A DNA stretch of 12,382 nt from Clostridiales bacterium (GCA_031273705.1 JAISRJ010000028.1:1-12382); one strand, 5' to 3'. Positions 1 through 8,453 are shown, counted from the first letter of the stretch. Notes: generated by a model from the sequence alone, not told the origin. Numbers and translations are program-made.

Positions 1-1
1 G

Positions 2-613
2 ATTATAGTTCAGCCTAACGCCGGTCTGCCAGAGACTTTTGACGACGGAGTAACCCGATACAATGTCGGCGCCGATGAATTCGCAAAATACATGAAAGAG
101 ATTGCGCGATCCGGTGCGGGTATAGTAGGCGGTTGCTGCGGCACAACGCCGGAATATATCCGAGCAATGAAAGCGGAGTCCGAGGGCTTGCCAGCCATCA
201 GGATTACTCCGGAGGCGAGAAGAATTATCTGTTCCGGCTCGCGCTCTGTGGACTTTGACACAAATATAATAATAAAAGACTTGGAGATTACCGCCGACAT
301 TGACGATATCATCGACCAGGCTTTTGAACTGGCGGAGGACTCTGATATAATACGCTTACATACGCCGCCTACAGGAAAATTATTACCGGATATCGTGATT
401 GCCCTTCAAGAATTGATAAAAACACCTTTTGCTTTTTCCGTGCGGGATGAAAAAGAAGCGGACGCCGTTTTACGGGTTTATAATGGAAGACCGCTGCTGG
501 ATATTTTTCCCGGGGGTCAAGATTCGCGGCTCGGTCCCGCCGCCGGGAACAAATTTGAGACGATAGCTAATAAATACGGAGCGCTTGTGTATGAACATAA
601 CCATCGGGATTGA
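2..613 (+). CDS. Homocysteine S-methyltransferase domain protein, 3' part (MetH N-terminal-like)
   Basis: The gene enters from the left edge in frame 2, so only its last 203 codons are visible. It starts with IIVQPNAGLP, typical of the late barrel of the homocysteine methyltransferase domain. GGCCGTTPEYIRAM follows at visible residues 43-56. The paired cysteines (bases 134-139) are two of the three zinc ligands that bind homocysteine thiolate in MetH/BHMT-type enzymes; the third would lie upstream. The role is methyl transfer to homocysteine to give methionine, in the cytoplasm. After the domain come about 145 residues that weakly resemble the start of a MetH pterin-binding barrel (near KTPFAFSVRDEKEADAVLR), but the protein ends at TGA 611-613, with no complete pterin or cobalamin domain. 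The stop lies inside the next gene. The methyltransferase call is secure. The methyl donor and full architecture are not visible. Confidence 0.85.
   Translation: MIVQPNAGLPETFDDGVTRYNVGADEFAKYMKEIARSGAGIVGGCCGTTPEYIRAMKAESEGLPAIRITPEARRIICSGSRSVDFDTNIIIKDLEITADIDDIIDQAFELAEDSDIIRLHTPPTGKLLPDIVIALQELIKTPFAFSVRDEKEADAVLRVYNGRPLLDIFPGGQDSRLGPAAGNKFETIANKYGALVYEHNHRD
578..581 (+). promoter_or_regulatory. Ribosome binding site deciding the start of the pantothenate kinase
   Basis: GGAG ends 9 nt before ATG 591, inside the upstream coding sequence. This favours ATG 591 over the in-frame TTG at 585, which would leave only a 3-nt spacer and add two residues ahead of the nucleotide-binding strand. 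Confidence 0.55.
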
Positions 614-1433
614 CATAGGAGGAAGTACAACCAAAATTATCGGGGTGCGGGACAACATTATCCTTACGCCTATGCTGGTACGCGCAACCGATCCTATCGC
701 CTCGCTGTTTGGGGCGTTTGGAAAATTTGTGGATAATAACGATCTTCTAATCTCTGACGTGGAGCGCGTGATGATTACCGGGGTGGGCGCTTCTCATATT
801 TCTAAACGTATATATGGAATCAAAACCTGCAAGGTAGAAGAATTTTTGGCTAACGGGCTGGGCGGCCTGTTCCTTTCCGGTCTAAAAAGAGCCGTTATTG
901 TTAGTATGGGCACGGGAACCGCCTTGGTACAGGCGACGGAAGACGACATTCGGCATATAGGCGGCACAGGAATCGGCGGCGGCACAATCATAGGGCTGGC
1001 AAATAGAATGCTTAACGTCCGCGACATTGATTTGATAATAAAGACAGCCGAGTCCGGAGATCTTTCAAATATAGATCTGATGGTCGGGGACATAAGCAAA
1101 GATATTTTACCCGGGCTGCCTCCTCATACAACGGCTTCTAACTTCGGCCGAATAAGTGATTTAGCGTCCAATGGAGACATCGCGTTGGGTATAATTAATT
1201 TGGTCTTACAGGCGATTGGAATGAACGCTGTGTTTGCCACTCGCGGCACAGGTCATGACAAGGTTGTGCTTATAGGAAACTTGACTACCATACCGCAATG
1301 CCCTAAGATGTTTGGCATATTAGAAGAATTGTTTCATATTCATTTTATTATTCCCGTCAATGCCGAGTACGCAACCGCTGTCGGCGCGGCGCTGGCGTTT
1401 TTAAGACATATGAATTTCACGGAAGTAAATTAG
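591..1433 (+). CDS. coaW: Type II pantothenate kinase (CoaW-like)
   Basis: This 280-residue protein is close to the usual 265-280 of bacterial type II pantothenate kinases. These enzymes phosphorylate pantothenate with ATP, the first step of coenzyme A synthesis. They belong to the ASKHA fold and are generally resistant to CoA feedback. Visible motifs in order: phosphate-1 loop GIDIGGSTTK (residues 6-15); ITGVGASH (62-69); KVEEF (81-85), carrying the likely catalytic glutamate; SMGTGT (105-110), the phosphate-2 element; GGTGIGGGT (124-132); and near the C-terminus GNLTTIP and NAEYATAVGAAL, the adenosine-side elements. It overlaps the methyltransferase gene by 23 nt, so the two are probably co-translated. 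The alternative is another ASKHA sugar or activator kinase, but the GGTGIGGGT and VEEF pattern favours CoaW. Confidence 0.85.
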   Translation: MNITIGIDIGGSTTKIIGVRDNIILTPMLVRATDPIASLFGAFGKFVDNNDLLISDVERVMITGVGASHISKRIYGIKTCKVEEFLANGLGGLFLSGLKRAVIVSMGTGTALVQATEDDIRHIGGTGIGGGTIIGLANRMLNVRDIDLIIKTAESGDLSNIDLMVGDISKDILPGLPPHTTASNFGRISDLASNGDIALGIINLVLQAIGMNAVFATRGTGHDKVVLIGNLTTIPQCPKMFGILEELFHIHFIIPVNAEYATAVGAALAFLRHMNFTEVN

Positions 1434-1445
1434 GTAGGTGATCTG

Positions 1446-2786
1446 ATGATCAACAATATTTTAAATCAAGTCAGCGTGCAGCTTAGTAACCCAACCAACG
1501 CCAGAATAGCGCTGTATATGTTCTTGGGTTTATTCTTGCTTACTATTTTATTACGGATTATAGTATGCGCGGGCTATCAAACTCATTACGCTATTTTTAA
1601 TCTGAACGCTAAGCCAATCACGGATAAAACCGGGCTGGAGAAAATTCGCTTTGGTATTTTGAAGAATATTATCGCGGATTATGTTCGTACCGCGGAGAAA
1701 AATACGTCTGGCGTTCATCTGTCGGCGATTGTACGTAAATATATATTACGCATTACCTTTCTGGGTTGGAGTTACACTTCAATCTCCCGTTTTGTGACCG
1801 GTTTTGAACTTGCGACTCCATTCATAGGTCTGGCTTTGTCACTCTTGTACAGCAACCACGACTCTAATAATCAATTGATGTTTGGCCTGGGCGCTGTCTG
1901 CTCTTTTGTGTCGCTTAGATTGTTTGCGAGTCTATTTGATTTTGAGTACGCGCGTGATAAACTTGAAGCGGAATTGATAGAGTTTGTTGAACGAGAAGTC
2001 GGTCAGTTTTACGCCGGGGATTTTGCGACTATTTTACTTCGATTAAAACATGACATCTCCGTCGCGCTGCGTGACCAGGCGACTTCGCTGTCCACTGTTA
2101 TTACCAATCTGGAAAAGAAACTTTCGATCGCAATCGGGGACGCGGTAACGAATTCTTTCGCTAAAATACAAAGCCTTGGTTCGTCGCTGGATAAACCTAT
2201 CGCCGCTCTTGCGACGACAATAGATAAAACAGCGGAGCAAATAAATAAAAACAACGAATCTATCTCGCGTTTTGAGGATATTACCGTTCAATTAAGTTCA
2301 GTTTCAGATAATTTCGCGACTAATCTTAATACGCATGTGACATCGCTGTCCGAGCAGTTTAACACAATAGCCAGGCAGATAGAAAAACTTGCCGCGGCGA
2401 GTGCGGATATTCAAGAAAGCAACGAGAATGTAAAGAAACTTGTTTCGGTTCTGCAGGACCAATCCCAATATATAGAAAAAAATCAAACCGCACTCAAGGA
2501 CGCGTTGACGAATTACGAGGCAAGTCTTGAGTCCATAACTCAGAAAATGGGCGACGGATTTGGAAGCATAGTTGATTATCACATGTCTGGCACTTATCAA
2601 ACTCTTAACTCCGGCTTACAAGGCAACATCAACAAAATTCTTTCTTCTAATCAAGAATTGATTTCTCGGTTGCAAGCGCTATTTGAACAGTTAGAGGAAC
2701 AGAGCCGCAGTGAAACCAGCGCGATAGTAAACATGAATGACCAAATGAATTTGCGTTTTGAAGCGTTGGATAGTAAAATTCTGTAG
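1446..2786 (+). CDS. Membrane protein with ExbB/TolQ/MotA-like topology and long coiled-coil tail
   Basis: The 446-residue protein has three hydrophobic segments: 20-43 (around MFLGLFLLTILLRIIV), about 117-135 (ATPFIGLALSLL) and about 144-165 (MFGLGAVCSFVSLRLF). A polar 70-residue stretch separates the first two. Residues 167-446 are highly polar and heptad-like, rich in Ser/Thr/Asn/Gln, with no further membrane segment; they are probably a long cytoplasmic coiled coil. One segment, a cytoplasmic loop, a hairpin of two segments and then a helical tail is the layout of ExbB/TolQ/MotA proton-channel subunits and of ZorA. The sequence similarity itself is faint. No ExbD/MotB-like partner is visible. 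The gene starts 12 nt after coaW with AGGTG 5 nt before ATG, and ends 9 nt before the next gene. It could equally be a plain membrane anchor for the chaperone proteins downstream. Function unproven. Confidence 0.65.
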   Translation: MINNILNQVSVQLSNPTNARIALYMFLGLFLLTILLRIIVCAGYQTHYAIFNLNAKPITDKTGLEKIRFGILKNIIADYVRTAEKNTSGVHLSAIVRKYILRITFLGWSYTSISRFVTGFELATPFIGLALSLLYSNHDSNNQLMFGLGAVCSFVSLRLFASLFDFEYARDKLEAELIEFVEREVGQFYAGDFATILLRLKHDISVALRDQATSLSTVITNLEKKLSIAIGDAVTNSFAKIQSLGSSLDKPIAALATTIDKTAEQINKNNESISRFEDITVQLSSVSDNFATNLNTHVTSLSEQFNTIARQIEKLAAASADIQESNENVKKLVSVLQDQSQYIEKNQTALKDALTNYEASLESITQKMGDGFGSIVDYHMSGTYQTLNSGLQGNINKILSSNQELISRLQALFEQLEEQSRSETSAIVNMNDQMNLRFEALDSKIL

Positions 2787-2795
2787 GGTGGTTCG

Positions 2796-3950
2796 ATGGA
2801 TGTGTTGGCGCAGTTTGAATATCCGCTGCCTGTGTTGGCGATAGATATTGACGCGATAGAAATAGAGACGCCAGATATTTTCGAGGGGTCATTTAATATC
2901 CGTAACACAGGCGGCGGTCGAATTATCGGTCAAATAATCTCACATAGCCCGGCGGTTACATTTCACCCATCCGAATTTGAAAATAAAACAAAAATCTTAT
3001 ATCGTATGGATGTAAATAGATTTCGGACCGGCGACGTCGTCAAGACCGGCGCGGTTATTCTTTCAAATGGCGGAGAACGCTATTTACCGATTGTCATTCG
3101 TGTAAACACGGCGTCTATCCTTACTCCGGAGGGCATTAACATAGCCGATGTGGATATGTTCGCGGAATATGCCAGACAGTATCCTAAAAACGCCGAAAAG
3201 CTTTTGTATTCTTCGGAGTTTAAAAATTTACTGACACGCACTCATTTTGAATTTATTAATATATATGAAAAAACTCTGTCCGATGAGGATCGAAGTCGGG
3301 CTTTGGAATGTTTTCTACGTTTGTCGGGCTTAAAGAAAGCGGCGGTTGTGTCTGTTCTGCAAAAACAGTTGGAAATTAATATCCTTCCTTTTCAGCGTGA
3401 AAAATATTTCGGAAGAGTGCCCATAAAATTAGATGGATGGGGCTATGTAAATGACACGGTAGAAGTAAAGGGAGGTTCTCCGTGGCTGGCGCCGCTGACC
3501 GGAGTCCGTCGCGCTCTGGAAAACTCTAATATGCTAACTTTTAGTGTGGATCCTACAAAAATTACAGAGCGTTACAGCTCGGACGCGCTGCGTTTATGCG
3601 GTAATCCCCGTTCAGAAGTGGGAATTTCGGTTGTGCGGCGTCCTTTTATTTCGATTGCGTTGAATAAAGAGATGTATGGAACTGAAGATTCCGGTTATTT
3701 ATCGGTAAATAATTATACCGGCATGAATCTTTTGCTGGATGTTCAGCCTTCCGAGACGTTTATCGTGTTCGACGCAAAGGGGCATTATATAGCCGAACAG
3801 GCGCATATTGCATTCTATGTACGGCCTACCGCGTTTCAAACTCTTTCACTTAAGAAACAACCGAAAAGCGTGACTATAGATGTTCGCTGTATGGTTCAGG
3901 ATAAATTAATTGTAAAACGCTTGGCTTTATCGGTTGGTGAATTATGGTAA
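2796..3950 (+). CDS. Beta-sandwich multi-domain protein, DUF5717 N-terminal-like
   Basis: I recognise no enzyme here. The 384-residue protein has no signal peptide or membrane segment. Residues 24-105 look like an immunoglobulin-like beta sandwich (FNIRNTGGG, then a pattern of NGG and alternating hydrophobic strands ending in LPIVIRV). Residues 115-195 are helical. Residues 198-283 (FGRVPIKLDGWG to VGISVVRRP) and 285-384 look like two more beta modules, the last containing SGYLSVNNYTG. From memory, clostridial DUF5717 proteins begin with such modules, run on into a helical-repeat region, and sit beside Hsp70 genes. Here the next gene would supply the remainder. An AGGGTGG sequence 4 nt before ATG 2796 is a good ribosome site. 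The terminal TAA lies inside the next start (ATGGTAA). The likely role is binding or scaffolding; the family assignment is recall, not a search result. Confidence 0.65.
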   Translation: MDVLAQFEYPLPVLAIDIDAIEIETPDIFEGSFNIRNTGGGRIIGQIISHSPAVTFHPSEFENKTKILYRMDVNRFRTGDVVKTGAVILSNGGERYLPIVIRVNTASILTPEGINIADVDMFAEYARQYPKNAEKLLYSSEFKNLLTRTHFEFINIYEKTLSDEDRSRALECFLRLSGLKKAAVVSVLQKQLEINILPFQREKYFGRVPIKLDGWGYVNDTVEVKGGSPWLAPLTGVRRALENSNMLTFSVDPTKITERYSSDALRLCGNPRSEVGISVVRRPFISIALNKEMYGTEDSGYLSVNNYTGMNLLLDVQPSETFIVFDAKGHYIAEQAHIAFYVRPTAFQTLSLKKQPKSVTIDVRCMVQDKLIVKRLALSVGELW

Positions 3951-6688
3951 ATCTTTCGGTTTTAGAAAAGCGCTTTGAAAAGAATCCATCCACTCTGCGC
4001 GGTGTTTGTCTAAGTATGTCATACTGGCTGATGGGGCGGTTAGAAAACGCGGATTCGACTTCTAATTCTTCTGATGTTTCGATGCAAAAGGCGTATTATA
4101 TTCTTAACGCCGCTAAAACCCGATTGGGCACGGGGTTAAAGATTTTATGCGCCACAGTGTTTATTCACATAGAATTGGGTAATGAAGATTTGGCGTACTC
4201 CAACCTGTCTCAGTTGTCTGCCGGTAAGAATTATTATAAGAATAATAATCCGACAGTATTTAAATTTTACTTGTTTCTGTCCGCGTTGCTGGAAATCAGG
4301 CGCGGAAAAAAACGCAAGGCGCTGAAAGTATTTAATTCGCTAAAAGAATACGCCAGTATTTATAACGATAAGAATTCATATCTATTACTTGGAATTATAG
4401 AAACAGAACAAGGCAATTATGAAGTCGGATGCGAATACCTGCGAGGCAGTTTTTATTACGGATGCAGATCGGTGTTTTTGTTTGTCTGGCTGTTGGATTG
4501 TTTTAACGCGGGTGTTATTTCCAGCGACTTAGAACTTAACTCCTCGTTTTTAAGATGGGGCATAATGCACGGCGCGGATATGCGCCGGTGTATCGATAGA
4601 TTAAGCGCTCATATACCACCTGATTTTTACAGATTAAATCTTTGGCGGGAACGCTTTGCGAAAACGTATCCACAAAACTCACTGCGATATATCTGTCTTA
4701 ACCTAATGAGCGATTTGAATTATACGGCGCAGGCTTTTGAATATTACGCGCGCGCGGAGGAAATACGTTTGGAATTACCGGATCTGCATCACTTTCTCAT
4801 TAGATCCGCTCATCGATCACAAATTGAACGGGTTAATCCCCGCGCCGCAAACAGGTATTTATATGAATCCTTTGAGGATGACCCGGAATTAACGGCGTTT
4901 GCATATCATATCCTGTTTATTGCTCCTAATCCGTTAGAGTATCTTGAAAAACGGCGTGACGAGTTAATACAATTTACCGTTTATTGTCTGGAAAGAGAAG
5001 AAAAAAGTCGATACTTTTATACACTGTACGCTCATTATTTGATTCTGGGTTCGGAATTCACCTTCCCTTCCAATTATATGGAAAAAGCCGCAAAGCTGCT
5101 GCGAAGCGTATTGTTTACCTTTCGCGCGCGAGTAAACAATGTAAGGGCAAAGGTTATTTATCTGGCGGAAAATGAACGAGCGGGCATTACAGTTTATAAA
5201 TTGACGCACGGCAGCGCCTTGATAGAATCCGCTTCGGAAGCCTTTACCGTTTATGCGCTTACAGCCGACGAGCACGAGGTGCTTAGCACGCCGATTAGAA
5301 TCTCACGCTTGGTCGAAATTACGGATATTCGACTGTATAAGTATTTTTATAATCTGGGATCTCGAAGGTTTTCGCTAATGTGCGCCCTGTCACGCAATAT
5401 TATATCCGAGCATAGCATGATGGATCACACCGCGGAAATTTTGGCCGAAACTTTAGAGTATAAAGAGCTGTCCGATGTGTTCGCGAATCGGATACGGGCT
5501 TTTTTGGGGAAAATGCTGTTTGAGACCGGACGGCATAACGACGCAATCCGCTATTATATTGATACAGACGAAAAGTTTCTGCCAAATGATTATATTGAAG
5601 ATATGCTAAACGCGTTCATCTCCTCCAAAAATTGGGAACAGGCGGCGCGATTAATTAGGATTCGCCATGAGTATATTTCTGACAGGACATTGTTTGCCGC
5701 CCTTAAATCGATGGTTAAATTTGAGCAGTATTATGATATTATCGCGCTCCCCGCATATCGGTTGTTGACAAAGTCTTGGTATGATAAAGAATTAGCGGCT
5801 ATAGTTTTGAAACATTATAAAGGTATGCAAAGTGACTGGCAGAAGCTTAGCCGTATACTCGCGTCTATTTCTATTGTTGATAAAGACTTGGATTCTTTGA
5901 TTCTGCGTAACGCTGTTTTCATACATGATTTGAGTGTCGGCGCGCAAAAGGTATTTGTCCGAGGGTATTGTCACGAATCAGCTATAAAGGACTTTACATA
6001 CTTTTGCGTGTATGAGATGATAATACATGAGTTTAAACCTATGTATGAAACGCTGATAAGCTTGGAAAAAATCTATTTGAATAAAAAATTAACCGGAAGA
6101 GACTCGCGGTCACCGGAACTGTCGGAACAATTAGATGAATATTTGGCCTATGGGTTAAGTCACGTTTATTTAGGCTTCGGCCTGGTCACCGCCGACAGCG
6201 GTCAAATTATAACTGACGCTCTTGACGCCATGGAGCGGAATGATATACTTTTTCCTATCTTTAAACAAAACAAAGACAAGGTTACCTCACGTTCGTATAT
6301 TGAAAAGAATATGCCGTTTGTTTATCACAGTCTGCCGGATAAAAATATCTTTCTGTATTACCGGATAAAAGGCGAAAACCCCTATCGAAAACGGCGTATG
6401 CGTTATTTGCGGTTTGGCTTGTATGAAGCGCACATACCTGTTTTTTACAACGAGACAATATGTTATTATTTCAGTGAGGAGCTCCCAACCGGAAGTATCA
6501 GAACTGCCGAGATGGAAACGCGTGAAACGGGCTTTCTTGATTTAAGTTGGGCGGCGAGCGGGGCTGATCCCTACTACATCATTAACAACGCGGTTATATA
6601 TGAGCAGATGTTTAAATACAGCAACGCGGAAGATTTATTAACCGCGTATTTGCAAAAGCCGCGGGCCATACACGCCATACTGCTGTGA
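3944..6688 (+). CDS. Large alpha-solenoid (TPR-like) protein with beta-rich C-terminus, DUF5717 C-terminal-like
   Basis: This 914-residue protein has no catalytic motif that I recognise. Much of it is helix-turn-helix repeat. TPR-like examples are residues 144-178 (YLLLGIIETEQGNYEVGCEY) and about 520-550 (MLFETGRHNDAIRYYIDTDE), plus several degenerate repeats. The last 130 residues, from about 784, change character: HSLPDKNIFLYYRIKGE, then YLRFGLYEAHIPVFYNETICYYFSEE, a strand-rich aromatic pattern that I associate with the DUF5717 C-terminal domain. There is no signal peptide or membrane helix, so it is probably cytoplasmic. It starts inside the previous gene with ATG in ATGGTAA, a 7-nt overlap implying coupled translation in fixed ratio. 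With that gene the total is about 1,300 residues, similar to the single-chain DUF5717 proteins I recall. The likely role is scaffold or adaptor for the Hsp70 proteins downstream. Confidence 0.7.
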   Translation: MVNLSVLEKRFEKNPSTLRGVCLSMSYWLMGRLENADSTSNSSDVSMQKAYYILNAAKTRLGTGLKILCATVFIHIELGNEDLAYSNLSQLSAGKNYYKNNNPTVFKFYLFLSALLEIRRGKKRKALKVFNSLKEYASIYNDKNSYLLLGIIETEQGNYEVGCEYLRGSFYYGCRSVFLFVWLLDCFNAGVISSDLELNSSFLRWGIMHGADMRRCIDRLSAHIPPDFYRLNLWRERFAKTYPQNSLRYICLNLMSDLNYTAQAFEYYARAEEIRLELPDLHHFLIRSAHRSQIERVNPRAANRYLYESFEDDPELTAFAYHILFIAPNPLEYLEKRRDELIQFTVYCLEREEKSRYFYTLYAHYLILGSEFTFPSNYMEKAAKLLRSVLFTFRARVNNVRAKVIYLAENERAGITVYKLTHGSALIESASEAFTVYALTADEHEVLSTPIRISRLVEITDIRLYKYFYNLGSRRFSLMCALSRNIISEHSMMDHTAEILAETLEYKELSDVFANRIRAFLGKMLFETGRHNDAIRYYIDTDEKFLPNDYIEDMLNAFISSKNWEQAARLIRIRHEYISDRTLFAALKSMVKFEQYYDIIALPAYRLLTKSWYDKELAAIVLKHYKGMQSDWQKLSRILASISIVDKDLDSLILRNAVFIHDLSVGAQKVFVRGYCHESAIKDFTYFCVYEMIIHEFKPMYETLISLEKIYLNKKLTGRDSRSPELSEQLDEYLAYGLSHVYLGFGLVTADSGQIITDALDAMERNDILFPIFKQNKDKVTSRSYIEKNMPFVYHSLPDKNIFLYYRIKGENPYRKRRMRYLRFGLYEAHIPVFYNETICYYFSEELPTGSIRTAEMETRETGFLDLSWAASGADPYYIINNAVIYEQMFKYSNAEDLLTAYLQKPRAIHAILL

Positions 6689-6694
6689 CATACT

Positions 6695-6730
6695 CCCGCC
6701 GCTTAGCGTCTTTGGCGCTTGAAGCGGGGG
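6695..6730 (+). repeat. Imperfect GC-rich hairpin, possible IS200/IS605-type palindrome remnant
   Basis: A 13-bp interrupted stem can be drawn: 6695-6697 with 6728-6730, 6699-6704 with 6722-6727, and 6705-6708 with 6716-6719. The bulges are 6698 and 6720-6721, and the loop is 6709-6715. An alternative small stem is GAAGC 6721-6725 with GCTTC 6730-6734. It lies just after the stop of the solenoid gene, in the only long spacer before the Hsp70 gene. The flanks (GACATACTCCCGCC and GGGGGCTTCTCGC) resemble palindromic ends I associate with IS200/IS605 elements and derived miniature elements. There is no T-tract, so a classical terminator is unlikely. Alternatives are an mRNA processing or stability element. 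Confidence 0.55.
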
Positions 6731-6776
6731 CTTCTCGCTCAACACGCCCAGCGGCGCAATTAAAAAGGAGACTTAC

Positions 6777-8453
6777 ATGGGAACTTTAGGATTGGATATG
6801 GAACGAGGTTTATTTTTAGGTATAGATTTTGGCACTACCAATTCCGTAGTTAGTATTTTTGATTTTAGGGAAGGTGAAGCGCTGACTATTCCGATAGACG
6901 GCGCGAATATCTTTCCGACCGCGATTCAATTTGAAACAGACCCGGAAGATCCCGCTAAATTGTCGCGCGTATTCGGTACACAAGCTAAAGAAGCGGCTAT
7001 CATTTACCCTCAAAGCACTATCCTTTCTATTAAACGAAATTTGGGATATGAAGAGCAAATAAATATAGTTGTGGATGAAAAGGAATACAGCTTCGCTCCG
7101 GAACAGATTGCCGGCGAGATATTGGGGTATTTAAAGCAGAAAGCGGACGAATACGCGCAGGAAGAGCTGGGTATAACAGGCGAGTTTTCCGGCTGTGTTA
7201 TCACTGTACCCGCGAATTCTACTGATAAACAGAAAAAATTAACTAAAGACGCTGCAGTGATTGCGGGCTTCGACGAGGACAGTGTGTTCTTGCGTTTGGA
7301 ACCCGCGGCGGCGGCAATCAGTTACGCGGTAAATGAGACTTCCGACAAAAAAGTGCTGGTATATGACTTTGGAGGAGGTACATTCGACGCCTGTATTTTA
7401 CAAATTAATATGCGTGACAGCGAACCGTCGATTTCGATCCTTAGCACATACGGGAATAATCATCTGGGTGGCAACGATGTTGATAAGATAGTTATGGATA
7501 TGATTTATGAGGAATTTAAAAAGCTGACTAACGGCGAAATAGATCTGTTTGACGATAACGCGGACGACGGTGTCTCTAAGCGGCAGAAAAAAGTGGCGCT
7601 CGTTAGATTAGCCCAGGCGGCGACCAACGCCAAAGAGCGCTTGTCACAGTCCAAGAGCGCGAAGATTGTACTTGCTCCGCTGATCCAAGAGCCAAGGATC
7701 GTAAACATTAATATGGAGATAAGCAGAGAAGATTTTGTACTGTATCGCAGAAATAACGCTCTGGGCGACGCGCAGGATGTTTACGAGCAGTTTCGTGATA
7801 AAAACGTATCGGATTTGATTGACGAGACATTGCGGTGTGTGGATAAATCACTGGAAGCGGCAAATTTGACCACGGTTGATATAGACGAGATATTTCTGGT
7901 AGGCGGAAGTTCCGCTCTTACTTTGGTGAGTGAAAAGATAAGTGAAAAGTTTAAGAAGGAACCTTTCAAATCCAAAATAAGTCCGGCTTTGAGTATTTCT
8001 CAGGGCGCGGCTTACTACTGCAACATGATTATGATGCCGACGGTTAAAGGACCGGTGGTACACGAAAAAACTATTCATCCACTTGGCTTGGAGATTGCCG
8101 GCAGACGATTTATGCAGATTGTCTCGCAAGGTCAAGACATTCCTTCCGACGGATTGACAGTGGAAGCCGGGGAATTGCTGACCACTAATTATGACAATGT
8201 TTCCAGTATGGCTATTGTGGTGTTTGAAAACACTTCTCCGGACAGAAGCGTGAAAAGTCCGGCAGTATCTATGGAAGGTATGAAACGGCTTGCGGGTACT
8301 TCTTTGCGCGGAATACCACAGGGTCCGAGAGGTAAAGAAAAAGTCAAAGTTATTTTTCATGTCGGGCAGGATAATATGCTGAAAGTTACAGCCCGAAGCA
8401 TGTCAATGGACGGTGTGGTTACGGAATTGTCTGTTGACGAATTGTATAGCTGA
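6777..8453 (+). CDS. Hsp70-family chaperone (DnaK-like), intact ATPase, no C-terminal lid
   Basis: The 558-residue protein has all Hsp70 nucleotide-binding motifs: phosphate-1 GIDFGTTNS (15-23), the catalytic lysine in SIKRNLG (Lys86, DnaK Lys70), VPANSTDKQKK (144-154), the catalytic glutamate in EPAAAA (Glu175), phosphate-2 DFGGGTFD (197-204, with Thr202) and the adenosine motif VGGSS (375-379). A beta substrate-binding domain follows (about 430-550), with the recognisable LRGIPQGPRG and a terminal strand KVTARS. The protein stops there, about 80 residues shorter than DnaK, so the helical lid is missing. The interdomain linker (about 423-436) departs from the hydrophobic DnaK linker. AAGGAG 6 nt before ATG 6777 is the strongest ribosome site in the window. 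This is a specialised Hsp70, not the housekeeping dnaK. It should bind and hydrolyse ATP, with fast or loose substrate exchange; its substrate is unknown. Confidence 0.9.
   Translation: MGTLGLDMERGLFLGIDFGTTNSVVSIFDFREGEALTIPIDGANIFPTAIQFETDPEDPAKLSRVFGTQAKEAAIIYPQSTILSIKRNLGYEEQINIVVDEKEYSFAPEQIAGEILGYLKQKADEYAQEELGITGEFSGCVITVPANSTDKQKKLTKDAAVIAGFDEDSVFLRLEPAAAAISYAVNETSDKKVLVYDFGGGTFDACILQINMRDSEPSISILSTYGNNHLGGNDVDKIVMDMIYEEFKKLTNGEIDLFDDNADDGVSKRQKKVALVRLAQAATNAKERLSQSKSAKIVLAPLIQEPRIVNINMEISREDFVLYRRNNALGDAQDVYEQFRDKNVSDLIDETLRCVDKSLEAANLTTVDIDEIFLVGGSSALTLVSEKISEKFKKEPFKSKISPALSISQGAAYYCNMIMMPTVKGPVVHEKTIHPLGLEIAGRRFMQIVSQGQDIPSDGLTVEAGELLTTNYDNVSSMAIVVFENTSPDRSVKSPAVSMEGMKRLAGTSLRGIPQGPRGKEKVKVIFHVGQDNMLKVTARSMSMDGVVTELSVDELYS

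Noticed and set aside
585..590. TTG at 585 as the start of the pantothenate kinase
   Set aside because: ATG 591 is six bases later in the same frame, has a better-spaced GGAG, and begins directly at the nucleotide-binding strand.
794..1099. Minus-strand open frame within coaW
   Set aside because: It is antisense to conserved kinase motifs, and its Pro/Ser/Ile-rich composition is typical of a shadow frame.
1446..6688. Zorya-type anti-phage system
   Set aside because: Only the topology of the first protein recalls ZorA. No MotB-like ZorB, helicase or nuclease gene is present, and the neighbours are Hsp70-associated.
6695..6734. Rho-independent terminator after the solenoid gene
   Set aside because: The GC-rich stem is bulged and is followed by CTTCTCGCTC rather than a run of T.
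7848..8360. 170-codon open frame on the minus strand inside the Hsp70 gene
   Set aside because: It lies wholly antisense to a strongly supported Hsp70 coding sequence, has no ribosome site or recognisable domain, and shows biased composition.
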